Origin: an uncultured Bacillus sp.
Lineage (GTDB): Bacteria; Bacillota; Bacilli; Bacillales; Cytobacillaceae
Assembly (NCBI GenBank): GCA_937894355.1
Contig: CALCRD010000304.1
Location: 1 to 16,430 of the forward strand
Direction of reading: 5' to 3'
DNA: 16,430 bases
Below, one piece after another: positions 1 to 6,441 of this stretch; positions within the stretch are counted from its first letter, which is position 1; every line of letters starts with the position of its first letter. Below the pieces are notes generated by a model, which did not search any database, was not told the DNA's origin, and saw nothing but the letters and a program-made list of their open reading frames with translations. Made by a program: the position numbers and the translations under genes.

Positions 1-35
1 ATAAAAAATAATATTGTTGACGTTTGTTTGTTTAG

Positions 36-49
36 TTTTCAAAGAGCAA
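36..49 (-). promoter_or_regulatory. boxA antitermination element in rRNA leader
   Basis: Read on the minus strand, the sequence is TTGCTCTTTGAAAAC, which matches the boxA motif of Bacillus rRNA leaders bound by NusB/NusE. It lies downstream of the P2 promoter and of a small GTCGC/GCGAC hairpin at 61-76. This is the usual order in front of a 16S gene, so an rRNA operon transcribed leftward should start just outside the window. Confidence 0.8.
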
Positions 50-82
50 TTTTTTACTCCGTCGCCGAGAAGCGACTTTATT

Positions 83-111
83 AATATACCATACGGTGTT
101 TATACTGTCAA
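83..111 (-). promoter_or_regulatory. rRNA operon promoter P2
   Basis: On the minus strand, a perfect -35 TTGACA (106-111) is separated by 17 bp from a -10 TATATT (83-88). This near-consensus sigma-A promoter is followed by the GTCGC hairpin and boxA typical of Bacillus rrn leaders. The start site should fall near position 76. Confidence 0.88.
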
Positions 112-178
112 CACCTTTTTTATAACCATCAACCGCGAATATTTGTTTTTGTTTAACTCGTTCGCAGCGACGGTTATA

Positions 179-207
179 AATATAACAAGTATTATTGAAA
201 AGGTCAA
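179..207 (-). promoter_or_regulatory. rRNA operon promoter P1
   Basis: On the minus strand, -35 TTGACC (202-207) and -10 TATATT (179-184) have a 17-bp spacer. It lies 96 bp upstream of P2, matching the tandem P1/P2 layout of Bacillus rRNA operons. The -35 box begins only 6 nt after the ygxA stop codon and no terminator is seen between them, so ygxA transcripts may read into the rRNA operon. Confidence 0.82.
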
Positions 208-213
208 GAGTTT

Positions 214-1095
214 TTATGAATTTCCTTTTATATTTTTTATTGAGTAGTATCGATGATATATTTCTTGCCCTTTTGTTTCTTTCTTAATGACATTTACGTA
301 TTTTTTATCAATTAGATACTCAAGTAAAATACTTAAATCGACAGAATACAATTGTAGTTGTGGATGACTTAATAAATCATCAAATGACCAAACTTCTTGT
401 TCTTCAAGAGTTTCCATAAAATGCGCTACTCCCAGTTCTGTTCGATCATGAATTAGGTACTCACTTGCTAAGAACAACAATTCCAGTCGTTTTTCGATTG
501 ATTCTTCACTAGTGATTAGTTCCTTATATAATTTATATATTTGTGGTTCGATTTGTTTGATTTGATTCCAAACAGTAATTTCGGGATGAAAGCCATTTTC
601 GATCACAGATAATCTTGCTAAATGATGTAACGAATGAATAATGTGGTTATAAGCATCCATATAATGTTTTTTTTCAAAGAAAGCTTTTCCATCCGTATAT
701 CTTCGAATCAATTTAGCAAACTCTAACCCCATTTTTGTTTTTCGACCATTAAACGGAAATTCCTTAAGCTCAATTTTCAGGTTGTGAATATAGTCATTGC
801 GATCAAACAAAACTTTCCCGATGAAAAGCCATTCAAAGATTTTTCGATTTGTCCCCAGTAGTAGCCACTCATTAAGTTGTGATTCACTGATAATATTCAA
901 TGAGGCTTTCTTATCCTCATAACAGTAATGTTTAACAAAATGTGGTTTTTCCGATTCTTTAACGATAATGAGCAGCACCGTATCAAAGGTGTCTGTAATC
1001 GGGATGCGGTTCTCTCCCTTGTCAATACGCATTACACCAAGGGTATTTGCTTGACTAGCACGTTCCTGATATAACGGCCTAAGAATGTGTTCCAT
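214..1095 (-). CDS. ygxA: YgxA nucleotidyltransferase-like protein
   Basis: This encodes a 293-residue soluble protein that I recognise as YgxA, mainly from its place between an rRNA operon and ygzB/perR and from its length. The family is described as nucleotidyltransferase-like, with a C-terminal winged-helix part; its cellular role is unknown. The N-terminal third holds the nucleotidyltransferase-like core, a helical middle follows, and the last ~60 residues look like a winged helix. I see no classical GS...DxD catalytic motif, so activity is doubtful. The ATG at 1095 is chosen because GGAGG (1103-1107) lies 7 nt upstream of it; a TTG two codons earlier would be too close. No terminator follows it before the rRNA promoters. 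Confidence 0.78.
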   Translation of the reverse strand: MEHILRPLYQERASQANTLGVMRIDKGENRIPITDTFDTVLLIIVKESEKPHFVKHYCYEDKKASLNIISESQLNEWLLLGTNRKIFEWLFIGKVLFDRNDYIHNLKIELKEFPFNGRKTKMGLEFAKLIRRYTDGKAFFEKKHYMDAYNHIIHSLHHLARLSVIENGFHPEITVWNQIKQIEPQIYKLYKELITSEESIEKRLELLFLASEYLIHDRTELGVAHFMETLEEQEVWSFDDLLSHPQLQLYSVDLSILLEYLIDKKYVNVIKKETKGQEIYHRYYSIKNIKGNS

Positions 1096-1279
1096 GATCA
1101 ATCCTCCATAATTCTTGCTAGCCTATATATTTCGACAACACCCTCAAAAATCCTTCTATTAATAGACAATTTAAGCAAATACAATCATTTACTTTATGCT
1201 CATTCTTTAATATCAGCAGTAATGAAACAGTCCGCCAAATCTGACCGGGTACAATCATTACCACATCAAGCGATTAGAA

Positions 1280-1288
1280 TGATATAAT
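1280..1288 (+). promoter_or_regulatory. Extended -10 promoter for ygzB
   Basis: TGATATAAT is a perfect -10 hexamer (1283-1288) with the TGn extension. The best -35 candidate, TTACCA (1258-1263), is weak with a 19-bp spacer, which is tolerable for an extended -10 promoter. Initiation near 1295 would leave a leader of about 25 nt before the ygzB start. Confidence 0.5.
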
Positions 1289-1320
1289 AAATCGATGCTT
1301 TTATGAAGGGGACATTCAGT

Positions 1321-1665
1321 ATGGCTAAAACAAAAAGTAAGATAAATAAAATAAGAACATTTGCTTTAAGTTTGATTTTTATTGGATTCATCGTTATGTA
1401 TGGCGGGATATTTTTTAGAAACTCTCCTGTATTAATGACCACCTTTATGTTGCTTGGATTATTATTTATGATTGCCAGTACAGTTGTTTATTTTTGGATT
1501 GGGATGCTTTCCACAAAGACTGTCCAAGTTGTATGCCCTAATTGTGGTAAAACCACAAAAGTCCTTGGACGTGTAGATATGTGCATGTACTGCAATGAAC
1601 CATTAACACTTGATCCGAACCTTGAAGGCAAAGAATTCAATCAAAAATACAACCAAAAGAAATAA
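1321..1665 (+). CDS. ygzB: YgzB, UPF0295 membrane protein
   Basis: This encodes a 114-residue membrane protein of unknown function, close to the length I recall for B. subtilis YgzB (117). It has a short basic N-terminus, two hydrophobic segments (about 13-32 and 40-62), then a cytoplasmic zinc-ribbon-like tail with CPNC (Cys72, Cys75) and CMYC (Cys88, Cys91) spaced by 12 residues. The ATG at 1321 is preferred over an in-frame ATG at 1303 because AAGGGGA at 1306-1312 is correctly placed only for the later one. It is convergent with perR and shares a terminator with it. The four cysteines suggest metal binding; that is inference. Confidence 0.85.
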   Translation: MAKTKSKINKIRTFALSLIFIGFIVMYGGIFFRNSPVLMTTFMLLGLLFMIASTVVYFWIGMLSTKTVQVVCPNCGKTTKVLGRVDMCMYCNEPLTLDPNLEGKEFNQKYNQKK

Positions 1666-1676
1666 TGACCAACAAG

Positions 1677-1712
1677 AAAAAGCTGCCGGAAATGATCCGA
1701 CAGCTTTTTTCT
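1677..1712. terminator. Bidirectional terminator between ygzB and perR
   Basis: The stem AAAAAGCTG-CGGA pairs with TCCG-CAGCTTTTT with one C/A mismatch around a 5-nt loop (1691-1695). A T-run follows on the plus strand and the A-run at 1677-1681 gives a T-run on the minus strand. It can end both ygzB (stop at 1665) and perR (stop at 1722). Confidence 0.88.
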
Positions 1713-1721
1713 TGTACTATA

Positions 1722-2159
1722 TTAATGTACTTCCTTCGCAGAGCAATCCGGGCAACTTCCGTATATTTCCATACGATGGTGGGTAATATTAAAACCAGTA
1801 ACATGGGATGCAAGATGCTCTACCTCATCCAAACCAGGATAATGGAAATCAACAATTTTACCACATTTCTCACAAATCACATGATAATGGTGCGTTGTAA
1901 CAAAATCAAAGCGACTTGAGGCATCACCAAAGGTCAATTCTTTAACAAGACCCACTTCACGAAATACTCGCAAATTGTTGTAAACTGTAGCCACACTCAT
2001 GTTCGGGAATTTTCCTTCTAGGGACTTGTAAATATCATCTGCTGTAGGATGTGACATTGAGTCTATTAAAAATTCAAGTATCGCATGACGTTGGGGAGTG
2101 ATACGTACTCCAGTCTCTTTCAAGGTATCCAACGCTTCTTTAAGCGGATTATGTGACAC
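1722..2159 (-). CDS. perR: Peroxide-responsive repressor PerR
   Basis: PerR is a Fur-family regulator that senses H2O2 by metal-catalysed oxidation of histidine and represses peroxide-defence genes. With the GTG start at 2159 the protein is 145 residues, the length of B. subtilis PerR. All known ligands then fall at identical numbers: regulatory metal site His37, Asp85, His91, His93, Asp104; structural zinc Cys96, Cys99, Cys136, Cys139. The winged-helix recognition helix (NMSVATVYNNLR) is intact. GTG is chosen because AGAGG (2169-2173) lies about 9 nt upstream; an ATG two codons earlier would be only about 3 nt away, and the open frame further upstream covers the promoter. A PerR box in its promoter points to autoregulation. 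Confidence 0.95.
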   Translation of the reverse strand: MSHNPLKEALDTLKETGVRITPQRHAILEFLIDSMSHPTADDIYKSLEGKFPNMSVATVYNNLRVFREVGLVKELTFGDASSRFDFVTTHHYHVICEKCGKIVDFHYPGLDEVEHLASHVTGFNITHHRMEIYGSCPDCSAKEVH

Positions 2160-2193
2160 CGTCATGCACCTCTTTTCTGTAAGAATTTTTACA

Positions 2194-2208
2194 TTGTAAT
2201 CTTTATAA
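2194..2208 (-). promoter_or_regulatory. PerR box in the perR promoter
   Basis: On the minus strand, TTATAAAGATTACAA matches the PerR 7-1-7 consensus TTATAATNATTATAA at 12 of 14 specified positions. It lies immediately downstream of the perR -10 element, over the likely transcription start, where a bound repressor would block initiation. Autoregulation of perR is known in B. subtilis. Confidence 0.78.
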
Positions 2209-2210
2209 AT

Positions 2211-2240
2211 AGTGTACCCAACTTTAAATACTTTTGTCAA
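2211..2240 (-). promoter_or_regulatory. perR promoter
   Basis: On the minus strand, a perfect -35 TTGACA (2235-2240) is followed after 18 bp by a -10 TACACT (2211-2216, 4 of 6). It lies just after the adenosyltransferase stop codon, so perR has its own promoter, though no terminator separates it from the upstream genes. Confidence 0.7.
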
Positions 2241-2270
2241 TATAATAACCTTAATATTCAATTTCCTCTT

Positions 2271-2825
2271 TTAGTCATTTTTGTGCAATGTTTTTTCAAC
2301 TGCTCCTAAATGGTAATTAACATACCTAGCCGTCACAAATAATAAGTCGGAAAGACGATTTAAATATGATAGCACTAACGGATTTACCTCTTCCTCGATT
2401 TTTACCGAACAGCGTTCTGCTCTTCTAGCAATGGTTCTTGCTGAGTGGAATGCTGCACCTGATGGATGTCCCCCAGGTAAGACAAAATTAGTCAGTGCAG
2501 GAAGTCCAGAGTCCCATTCATCAATTAGTTTTTCCATTGTCGCAATATCCTCAGGGAAAAGCTTCCATTTTACTTCCTTGCCACTTGGAGTAGCAAGTTC
2601 TGCTCCAACATGAAATAAACTGGTCTGTATTTTATGATATTCCAGTTCTAACTCGTCCTTGCCTGGAAAATTTTCATTTTTCAAATAACTCAAAGCAAGA
2701 CCAATCATGGAATTGGCCTCATCACATGTTCCATATGCTTCTACGCGAATATCATCCTTGCGAACTCTCTGTCCATAAACCAATGATGTTGTTCCTTTAT
2801 CTCCTGTTTTGGTATATATTTTCAA
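2271..2825 (-). CDS. PduO-type cob(I)alamin adenosyltransferase
   Basis: The enzyme transfers the 5'-deoxyadenosyl group of ATP to cob(I)alamin or cobyrinate diamide, giving the adenosylcobalamin coenzyme. The 184-residue protein has all family signatures: TKTGDKGTT (5-13), VEAYGTCDEANS (28-39), FVLPGG (114-119), RTIARRAER (130-138) and LNRLSDLLF (155-163). The start is TTG at 2825; an AAAGGGG sequence about 10 nt upstream supports it and no better start is present. The start is 2 nt after the stop of the upstream dehydrogenase, so the two are probably cotranscribed and translationally coupled. No cobalamin riboswitch or other corrinoid gene is visible nearby. The Bacillus paralogue is called yvqK, but I cannot tell whether this is its orthologue. 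Confidence 0.92.
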   Translation of the reverse strand: MKIYTKTGDKGTTSLVYGQRVRKDDIRVEAYGTCDEANSMIGLALSYLKNENFPGKDELELEYHKIQTSLFHVGAELATPSGKEVKWKLFPEDIATMEKLIDEWDSGLPALTNFVLPGGHPSGAAFHSARTIARRAERCSVKIEEEVNPLVLSYLNRLSDLLFVTARYVNYHLGAVEKTLHKND

Positions 2826-2827
2826 AA

Positions 2828-3778
2828 CTAATAGCCCCTTTCTAAATCAACCCTGTTAATATATTTGTCTTCATTATTTAAATAGCTATGTAAATTTTTA
2901 AAGAAAATTTCGAAAGACCGTGGTAGATATTTCTTGGTTAAGCTTGATATATGTGGAGTAACCGAAACATTCTCCATTGTCCAAAACGGATGCTGTTTGT
3001 CTAAAGGTTCATTATAAAATACATCTAAGTAGGCATGGGCGAATTTTTTCTGTTGTAATGCCTCAAGCAGTACCGCCTCTTCGACAATATCACCCCGACC
3101 GATGTTAATAAAAACAGCAGATTCTTTCATCGCATCAAAGTGGCTATTCCTAAGCAAGTGTTTTGTTTCCTTCGTACTTGGAAGAATATTGACGACAAAA
3201 TCAGCTAACGCCAATGCCTGTTCAAGTTGGTCGATTTTAAAAATTGAATCAACATTTTCAACCATTTTCCCAGAGGTATTGACTCCAAGTGTGATCATTT
3301 GAAACGCTTTGGCAAGCCGAGCAATTTCTCCACCAATTGCCCCGACCCCAATAATCAAAACTGATTGCCCATGCAATTCGGCCATCGGTAAGCGGCGCTG
3401 CCACTCTGCGATTTGATTATTATGCCACAACACTTGGGCCTGTTTAACATATTGAAGCATGACCCCAATAGTAAATTCAGCCATCGGGATTTTATGAATT
3501 CCTCTAGCATTGGTGACGATGATTCCCTTTTCTTGGCATGCTTTAAAAGGCATTTTCTCCAGCCCCGCTGAGACGACCATAATCCATTTAAGTTTTGTCG
3601 TCCGGCGAATCAGTTCTTCCGTTAAATCCTCACCATAGGTAAGCAAAACCTCGGCCTCAAGAACGGATGCATCGGCTTGATTAATATCTTTGTAGAATTC
3701 AAATTGAATCGTTGGGAACGCTGCTTCTGTTGCCATTCTTTTTTTTTCTGGAGGTAAAAATGTAGTGATGATTAACAT
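2828..3778 (-). CDS. D-isomer-specific 2-hydroxyacid dehydrogenase family protein
   Basis: This NAD(P)-dependent oxidoreductase interconverts a 2-keto acid and a D-2-hydroxy acid; the actual substrate cannot be read from sequence. The 316-residue protein has the split catalytic domain around a Rossmann domain. Visible are the substrate loop VSAG (69-72), the dinucleotide motif GVGAIGG (144-150) and the catalytic trio Arg228 (NIGRGD), Glu257 (FYNEP) and His276 (TPHIS). The cofactor loop after beta-2 reads GVNTSG, lacking the acidic residue typical of strict NAD specificity, so NADPH use is possible. The ATG at 3778 is chosen for AAGGAGG (3785-3791) 6 nt upstream; a longer open frame to 3820 lacks such a site. 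A weak promoter candidate lies at about 3802-3832 (GTGAAA, 18 bp, TATGAT on the minus strand). Confidence 0.9.
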   Translation of the reverse strand: MLIITTFLPPEKKRMATEAAFPTIQFEFYKDINQADASVLEAEVLLTYGEDLTEELIRRTTKLKWIMVVSAGLEKMPFKACQEKGIIVTNARGIHKIPMAEFTIGVMLQYVKQAQVLWHNNQIAEWQRRLPMAELHGQSVLIIGVGAIGGEIARLAKAFQMITLGVNTSGKMVENVDSIFKIDQLEQALALADFVVNILPSTKETKHLLRNSHFDAMKESAVFINIGRGDIVEEAVLLEALQQKKFAHAYLDVFYNEPLDKQHPFWTMENVSVTPHISSLTKKYLPRSFEIFFKNLHSYLNNEDKYINRVDLERGY

Positions 3779-3981
3779 AAAAATCCTCCTTGGAGTTCTT
3801 TTCCCTATCATAACATCCATATATAGGACATTTCACTTAATATGCCATTTCTCGTATAAGAAGTTTTAAAGATTTCATTACGGATTTTAGAGAAAATGGA
3901 ATTTTAGCATGATTTTTAGCAAGGTGGTTGCAGAATATAGAGTAGTGGTAGAAACAGAGCAAGAATATCTAACAATAGGCA
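3779..3981. other. Intergenic region upstream of the dehydrogenase
   Basis: No gene is visible. The part next to the dehydrogenase carries its ribosome binding site and a weak minus-strand promoter candidate. The rest is AT-rich without clear structure. The segment CAATAGG (3973-3979) forms an inverted pair with CCTATTG at 4003-4009, inside the first unit of the adjacent repeat array. Confidence 0.5.
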
Positions 3982-4213
3982 ATTATTAGGTACCTTAATA
4001 TCCCTATTGGGTACCCTTTTCTCTGCTTTTCCTCATTATTAGGTACCTTATAACCTCTATTGGGTACCCTTTTTTCTGCTTTTCCTCATTATTAGGTACC
4101 TTATAACCTCTATTGGGTACCCTTTTCTCTGCTTTTCCTCATTATTAGGTACCTTATAACCCCTATTGGGTACCCTTTTCTCTGCTTTTCCTCATTATTA
4201 GGTACCTTATAAC
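3982..4213. repeat. Tandem array of a 53-bp unit, about 4.4 copies
   Basis: Units start at 3982, 4035, 4088, 4141 and 4194, exactly 53 bp apart; the fifth is cut after 20 bp. Copies 2-4 are nearly identical and copy 1 diverges in its middle. Each full unit has a GGTACC palindrome within TTAGGTACCTTA, then GGGTACCC, then a pyrimidine tract ending in GCTTTTCCTC. GGTACC starts at 3989, 4010, 4042, 4063, 4095, 4116, 4148, 4169 and 4201, alternating 21 and 32 bp. The unit length is not a multiple of three and no reading frame runs through it. It lies about 200 bp upstream of the dehydrogenase/adenosyltransferase unit. I do not recognise the family. Confidence 0.93.
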
Positions 4214-4254
4214 TAGGTACACAACTTTGCTCGGGTTTTCCACACTTTTGGTCA

Positions 4255-4287
4255 CGAAAAAAGAAGCGAATCAGTAGATGATTCGCT
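4255..4287 (-). terminator. Terminator downstream of bcp
   Basis: A perfect 8-bp stem, AGCGAATC (4265-4272) with GATTCGCT (4280-4287), has a 7-nt loop and is followed on the minus strand by TCTTTTTT. It lies about 115 bp after the bcp stop. A second hairpin nearer bcp (ATAGCCT/AGGCTAT, about 4347-4380) lacks a T-run in that direction. Confidence 0.75.
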
Positions 4288-4401
4288 AAAAAATAACTGA
4301 GGAGGTATGCCCTAATAAAATGATATTCAAATCCTCGATAAATGAGTGGACAATAGCCTCAATAGCAAAAAATAGGCTATGATTTTTCAGTTTTTTCGAT
4401 A

Positions 4402-4869
4402 TTAAAGATTCTCTTTTATGTATTGTAGGGCTTCTTCAACATGCCCTTTAACCTTCACTTTACGCCACTCCTTGACCAACATCCCATCTTGATCAATGAT
4501 AAAAGTTGAGCGTTCAATCCCCATATATTCTTTTCCAAAATTTTTCTTCAGCTTCCAAACACCGTAGCTTTCAGCCGCTTTATGTTCTTCATCTGCCAAC
4601 AATTCGAATGGCAGACCATATTTTTCAATGAACTTCTCATGACGGGTTAGCGGATCAGGACTTATTCCGATAATCACCGTATTTAATTCATTAAACTGGC
4701 CATGGAAATCGCGGAACTCGCAAGCTTCCGTTGTACAACCTGGAGTCATATCTTTTGGATAAAAATAAAGAACGACATTCTTGCCGCCAAAATCAGCAAG
4801 CTTAACACTATTTCCATTTGTCGCCGGTAGTTCAAATCCCGGTGCAGCTTGACCAACACTTATTGTCAT
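4402..4869 (-). CDS. bcp: Bcp/PrxQ-type thiol peroxidase (peroxiredoxin)
   Basis: Bcp is a thioredoxin-dependent peroxiredoxin that reduces H2O2 and organic hydroperoxides in the cytoplasm. The 155-residue protein is a single AhpC/TSA thioredoxin-fold domain. The active-site motif TPGCTTEAC carries the peroxidatic Cys45 and a resolving Cys50 five residues later, the atypical two-cysteine form. Thr42 and Pro43 and the supporting Arg120 (GIERSTF) are present. The ATG at 4869 has GAGGGGG about 7 nt upstream. In Bacillus the gene (ygaF) neighbours perR; here two genes and the 53-bp array separate them. The K+ channel gene ends 75 bp upstream on the same strand. I found no convincing PerR box at its start. 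Confidence 0.94.
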   Translation of the reverse strand: MTISVGQAAPGFELPATNGNSVKLADFGGKNVVLYFYPKDMTPGCTTEACEFRDFHGQFNELNTVIIGISPDPLTRHEKFIEKYGLPFELLADEEHKAAESYGVWKLKKNFGKEYMGIERSTFIIDQDGMLVKEWRKVKVKGHVEEALQYIKENL

Positions 4870-4944
4870 ATAAAAACCCCCTCATCAAAAATGGTTAATT
4901 TTAGCCTATCCCATTTTTTTCTAAAAAACAAATAATTAGAATCG

Positions 4945-5349
4945 CTATGGTTCGCGATCGAAAACGGCTCGAGCCACAAAGGCGGCGGGTATCGTGTAAC
5001 CTATTAAAGCTTCAATGATGGCAATGACTCGACCAGGTCCAATCGGGGCAATATCTCCATAACCAACCGAAAACAGGGTAACTGCACTAAAATAAATAAA
5101 CGTTTCCAAGCGTGAAAAAAAATCCGCTCCAATAGTCTTAGTTTCTTCTATTATTAAAATAAAGCCTTTCATTTCTAAAAGCATATAAATCAGACCAAAA
5201 CCAATCATCATTGTCGCATAAAGCATCGCTAGCAATAAAAAATTCTCAAATGAGACCTTTTTCCCTTTTATTTTATGGGGCATAAACAAAAGCCGCAAAC
5301 TCATGATAATGCTGAGTAATACAAACATAAACAACAAATAAAAGATCAT
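4945..5349 (-). CDS. Small potassium channel protein (Ion_trans_2 family)
   Basis: This is a predicted K+ channel subunit in the cytoplasmic membrane; such proteins act as tetramers. The 134-residue protein has a first hydrophobic segment (about 2-23), a second (about 36-60), a pore helix (about 80-91), the selectivity filter TLFSVGYGD (91-99) and a last membrane helix (about 107-128). It ends soon after, so it has no RCK or other ligand-binding domain. The ATG at 5349 is chosen because AGGAG lies 8 nt upstream; extension to 5412 would translate a 14-bp palindrome. It is followed by bcp on the same strand and may be cotranscribed with it. Gating signals cannot be inferred. Confidence 0.88.
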   Translation of the reverse strand: MIFYLLFMFVLLSIIMSLRLLFMPHKIKGKKVSFENFLLLAMLYATMMIGFGLIYMLLEMKGFILIIEETKTIGADFFSRLETFIYFSAVTLFSVGYGDIAPIGPGRVIAIIEALIGYTIPAAFVARAVFDREP

Positions 5350-5374
5350 GAAACTCTCTCCTTTATATAGAAAG

Positions 5375-5388
5375 GCGGAAGCTTCCGC
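5375..5388. repeat. 14-bp perfect palindrome upstream of channel gene
   Basis: GCGGAAGCTTCCGC is a perfect palindrome 26 bp before the channel start codon. The GGCGGAAGCTTCCGCG motif resembles the end of a dispersed repeat I associate with Bacillaceae intergenic regions, and CTTCCGCC recurs at the right end of this window. It is probably a repeat fragment rather than an operator. Confidence 0.55.
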
Positions 5389-5462
5389 GTTGCTCTCCGA
5401 CAGGACTGGCATAGGCCTGACTTAAATGCTTTTCTACAAAGGCTGTTTTCGAATGATTGTTG

Positions 5463-5520
5463 TTAAAATCCTAAACCCGATTTTAACTCGGTTAAAATCC
5501 TAAACCCGATTTTAACTCGG
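5463..5520. repeat. 29-bp hairpin-forming unit duplicated in tandem
   Basis: Two identical 29-bp units (5463-5491 and 5492-5520) lie head to tail. Each contains GTTAAAATC and GATTTTAAC, a 9-bp stem around an 8-nt loop. They are enclosed by a longer imperfect inverted repeat, CTACAAA near 5435 and TTTGTAG near 5531. The region lies between the channel gene and the ABC permease gene. It is probably an intergenic repeat element. Confidence 0.85.
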
Positions 5521-5554
5521 TTACAGCTATTTTGTAGCTTGAAAGTTAATTTGC

Positions 5555-5612
5555 AGCTCTTTTCTCATAAATGTTGGCTCATAAAAAAGCAACAAAGTTT
5601 GAGAAAAGAGCT
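5555..5612. repeat. Nested inverted repeat downstream of the ABC cassette
   Basis: AGCTCTTTTCTCA (5555-5567) and TGAGAAAAGAGCT (5600-5612) are perfect 13-bp inverted repeats. Between them TGTTG and CAACA form a second short stem, giving a two-step hairpin. It lies 40 bp after the last permease stop codon on the minus strand, so it could protect or end that transcript, but no T-run follows and a classic terminator is unlikely. Confidence 0.75.
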
Positions 5613-5652
5613 CTACTAAAGAATACGCTCCACTTCCTTGTCGTATACCTGC

Positions 5653-6438
5653 TTAATTCCCAGCCCCGCGATACCGCTTGATTCCAGAGTTCCAGACCAT
5701 AATCGCAATTCCGAAAAATGCAATCCCCATGACTGGCGTAAAAAAGGCAAACAGGTACCATTCACTTTTCCCAAGGAAAAAGGATGCTGGATATACCCCG
5801 ACAAAAGCAAAAGGTAAGATCCAGGTTAATACAAACCGAATCACCTTATTATAAATATCGACTGGATAGCGTCCATAATTGCTAATATTGTACATCATTG
5901 GCATGATTGAAGATTTAGCATCGCTCCAAAAGCTGATGCAAGCAATTAACACAAATATTCCGGCATAAACTAGCGCCCCACCGATGACAAACACGATAAA
6001 CAGCAATGGATCAAACCAGCGCAGCTGCAAATCCAATACAGCGCCCGCATAAATCATCACGATTATTCCGGTTAAACCACCAAATAAAGCTTCTAATTCC
6101 AATCTTTCCAAAATAATTTGAAACAAACTATGGATTGGTCTGGTTAAGATTCGATCAAGCTCACCCTTAATAATGTAGCGATCATTAAAATCCCAAATAT
6201 TAAAAAATGCCGAAAACAGGGCTGCGGGAACGAGGAAAAAGCCATAGATAAAAATAATTTCCTCCCGGTTCCAGCCCGCCAATAATTGGGTATGGCCAAA
6301 AACAACTAAAATGAACACAAAATTCACGGCTTGAAATAGAAAATCAGTCAAAATTTCCACAAACAAATTGGTCCGGTATTCTAGCCTCGTCTTCATATAT
6401 TGGGCGACATATTGAAAGAACATTGATAAATAAAACAT
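5653..6438 (-). CDS. ABC-2 family transporter permease (COG3694-like)
   Basis: This is the second membrane subunit of a three-gene ABC exporter. The 261-residue protein is strongly hydrophobic, with about six predicted membrane segments. It also has a cytoplasmic loop rich in charged residues (WDFNDRYIIKGELDRILTRP, about 102-121), typical of this permease type, and a short basic C-terminus. It belongs to the same broad type as its neighbour but is not a copy of it. The ATG at 6438 has GGAGG 8 nt upstream and lies 3 bp after the stop of the first permease, showing tight operon coupling. The substrate is unknown. Confidence 0.88.
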   Translation of the reverse strand: MFYLSMFFQYVAQYMKTRLEYRTNLFVEILTDFLFQAVNFVFILVVFGHTQLLAGWNREEIIFIYGFFLVPAALFSAFFNIWDFNDRYIIKGELDRILTRPIHSLFQIILERLELEALFGGLTGIIVMIYAGAVLDLQLRWFDPLLFIVFVIGGALVYAGIFVLIACISFWSDAKSSIMPMMYNISNYGRYPVDIYNKVIRFVLTWILPFAFVGVYPASFFLGKSEWYLFAFFTPVMGIAFFGIAIMVWNSGIKRYRGAGN

Positions 6439-6441
6439 CTG

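Noticed and set aside
14..247. 77-residue open frame on the plus strand at the left edge
   Set aside because: It runs antisense through two rRNA-type promoters and the boxA leader and has no ribosome binding site.
1274..1288. PerR box at the ygzB promoter
   Set aside because: Only about 9 of 14 positions match, expected by chance in such AT-rich DNA.
2160..2261. N-terminal extension of PerR to position 2261
   Set aside because: It would translate the promoter and PerR box, has no ribosome binding site, and would shift every conserved metal ligand from its usual number.
3982..4213. CRISPR array or T-box riboswitch reading of the 53-bp repeats
   Set aside because: The whole 53-bp unit repeats, so there are no unique spacers, and no cas genes are present. 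GGTACC resembles part of the T-box sequence, but the conserved GGGTGGTACCACG-like block and the stem I specifier structure are absent.
4302..4317. Ribosome binding site GAGGAGG followed by ATG on the plus strand
   Set aside because: The ATG is too close to the site and the frame stops after two codons.
4925..4942. PerR box upstream of bcp
   Set aside because: One half-site fits but the other matches only 3 of 7 positions.
5579..5810. Alternative minus-strand frames near the end of the second ABC permease, suggesting a frameshift
   Set aside because: The permease frame is continuous to a normal basic C-terminus and a stop at 5653; the other frames lack initiation signals.
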